Of a stretch of DNA of 64,000 nucleotides, positions 63,936 to 64,000 are shown one piece after another. The stretch is from assembly GCF_002251735.1 (NCBI RefSeq), contig NZ_NOXS01000027.1, positions 53,766 through 117,765 of the forward strand, read 5' to 3'. The notes below the pieces were generated by a model. That model made no database searches. It was not told the origin of the DNA and saw only the letters and a program-made list of their open reading frames with translations. Origin of the DNA: Elstera cyanobacteriorum (GTDB lineage: Bacteria > Pseudomonadota > Alphaproteobacteria > Elsterales > Elsteraceae). Numbering within the stretch: the first letter of the stretch is position 1; the number at the start of each line of letters is the position of its first letter. Position numbers and translations under genes: made by a program.

Positions 63936-64000
63936 CTCGTAAAGCCGATCATCCGTAAGCGCTCATTTCCTAGCACATTGACGCGGCCCCTTTGAGCAGG

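Noticed and set aside
1..64000. tRNA, rRNA, insertion sequences or integrase genes
   Set aside because: None recognised on either strand; no transposase or tRNA-like cloverleaf stood out by reading.

Overview
The window looks like the origin-proximal part of a high-GC alphaproteobacterial chromosome, most plausibly Rhodospirillales-like. Supporting signs are the hemE-adjacent origin with DnaA boxes, a chromosomal ParA/ParB set with two perfect parS sites, the alphaproteobacterial ispH-thrB-rnhA and mnmE/mnmG/rsmG/parA/parB blocks, and a CarD regulator. The lineage is inferred from gene content and order only. No rRNA, tRNA, CRISPR array or insertion sequence was recognised.

Layout. 1-8.1 kb (minus strand): a cut trhO, a TetR regulator, an aldo/keto reductase, a Nudix hydrolase, then rsgA, rnhA, an AT-rich ATPase/TOPRIM-like gene pair, thrB and ispH. 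8.2-10.5 kb: a lipoprotein, a small ferredoxin and a restriction-modification pair (BglII-type nuclease, MT-A70 methylase). 10.6-19.3 kb: parB, parA, rsmG, mnmG, fabI, a second ATPase/TOPRIM-like pair (DUF4276 type), mnmE and a ferredoxin, with parS sites inside rsmG and after fabI. 19.5-32 kb: metabolic genes (dienelactone hydrolase, quinone reductase, trpF, trpC, trpD, DsbA-like protein, phhB, uracil-DNA glycosylase, lytic transglycosylase, moaB) interspersed with HigBA and HicAB toxin-antitoxin pairs and two tandem secreted disordered proteins. 32-40.5 kb: a 1294-residue RTX protein, isocitrate lyase, a small zinc peptidase and ETF-ubiquinone oxidoreductase.

40.5-50.1 kb is a cell-surface sugar island of two divergent operons. 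One resembles GtrB-GtrA-GtrC (polyprenyl-phosphate glycosyltransferase, flippase, polytopic transferase). The other carries a UbiA-type phosphoribosyltransferase, a flippase-like protein, DprE1 and DprE2, i.e. the lipid-linked arabinose (decaprenyl-phosphoryl-arabinose) route known from mycobacteria. 50.1-53.2 kb is a nitric-oxide response cluster: truncated haemoglobin, NsrR, a stand-alone globin and a flavohaemoglobin, with three NsrR-like palindromes. The two globins have lost different haem-pocket residues.

53.2-64 kb: rho, hemJ, hemH and hemE run leftward from a putative oriC (57.21-57.60 kb) rich in TTATCCCCA/TTATCCACA boxes. Beyond it lie a membrane-bound AraC regulator facing a secreted hydrolase across a perfect 24-bp palindrome, then carD, a degenerate phosphoesterase, a TauE/SafE transporter and a chemoreceptor whose N-terminus is missing. 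Most housekeeping genes left of the origin lie on the minus strand, pointing away from it.

The best candidates for undescribed biology are the two ATPase/TOPRIM-like cassettes, whose partner proteins share nearly the same residue spacing although they sit in different housekeeping operons, and the complementary degeneration of the two globins.
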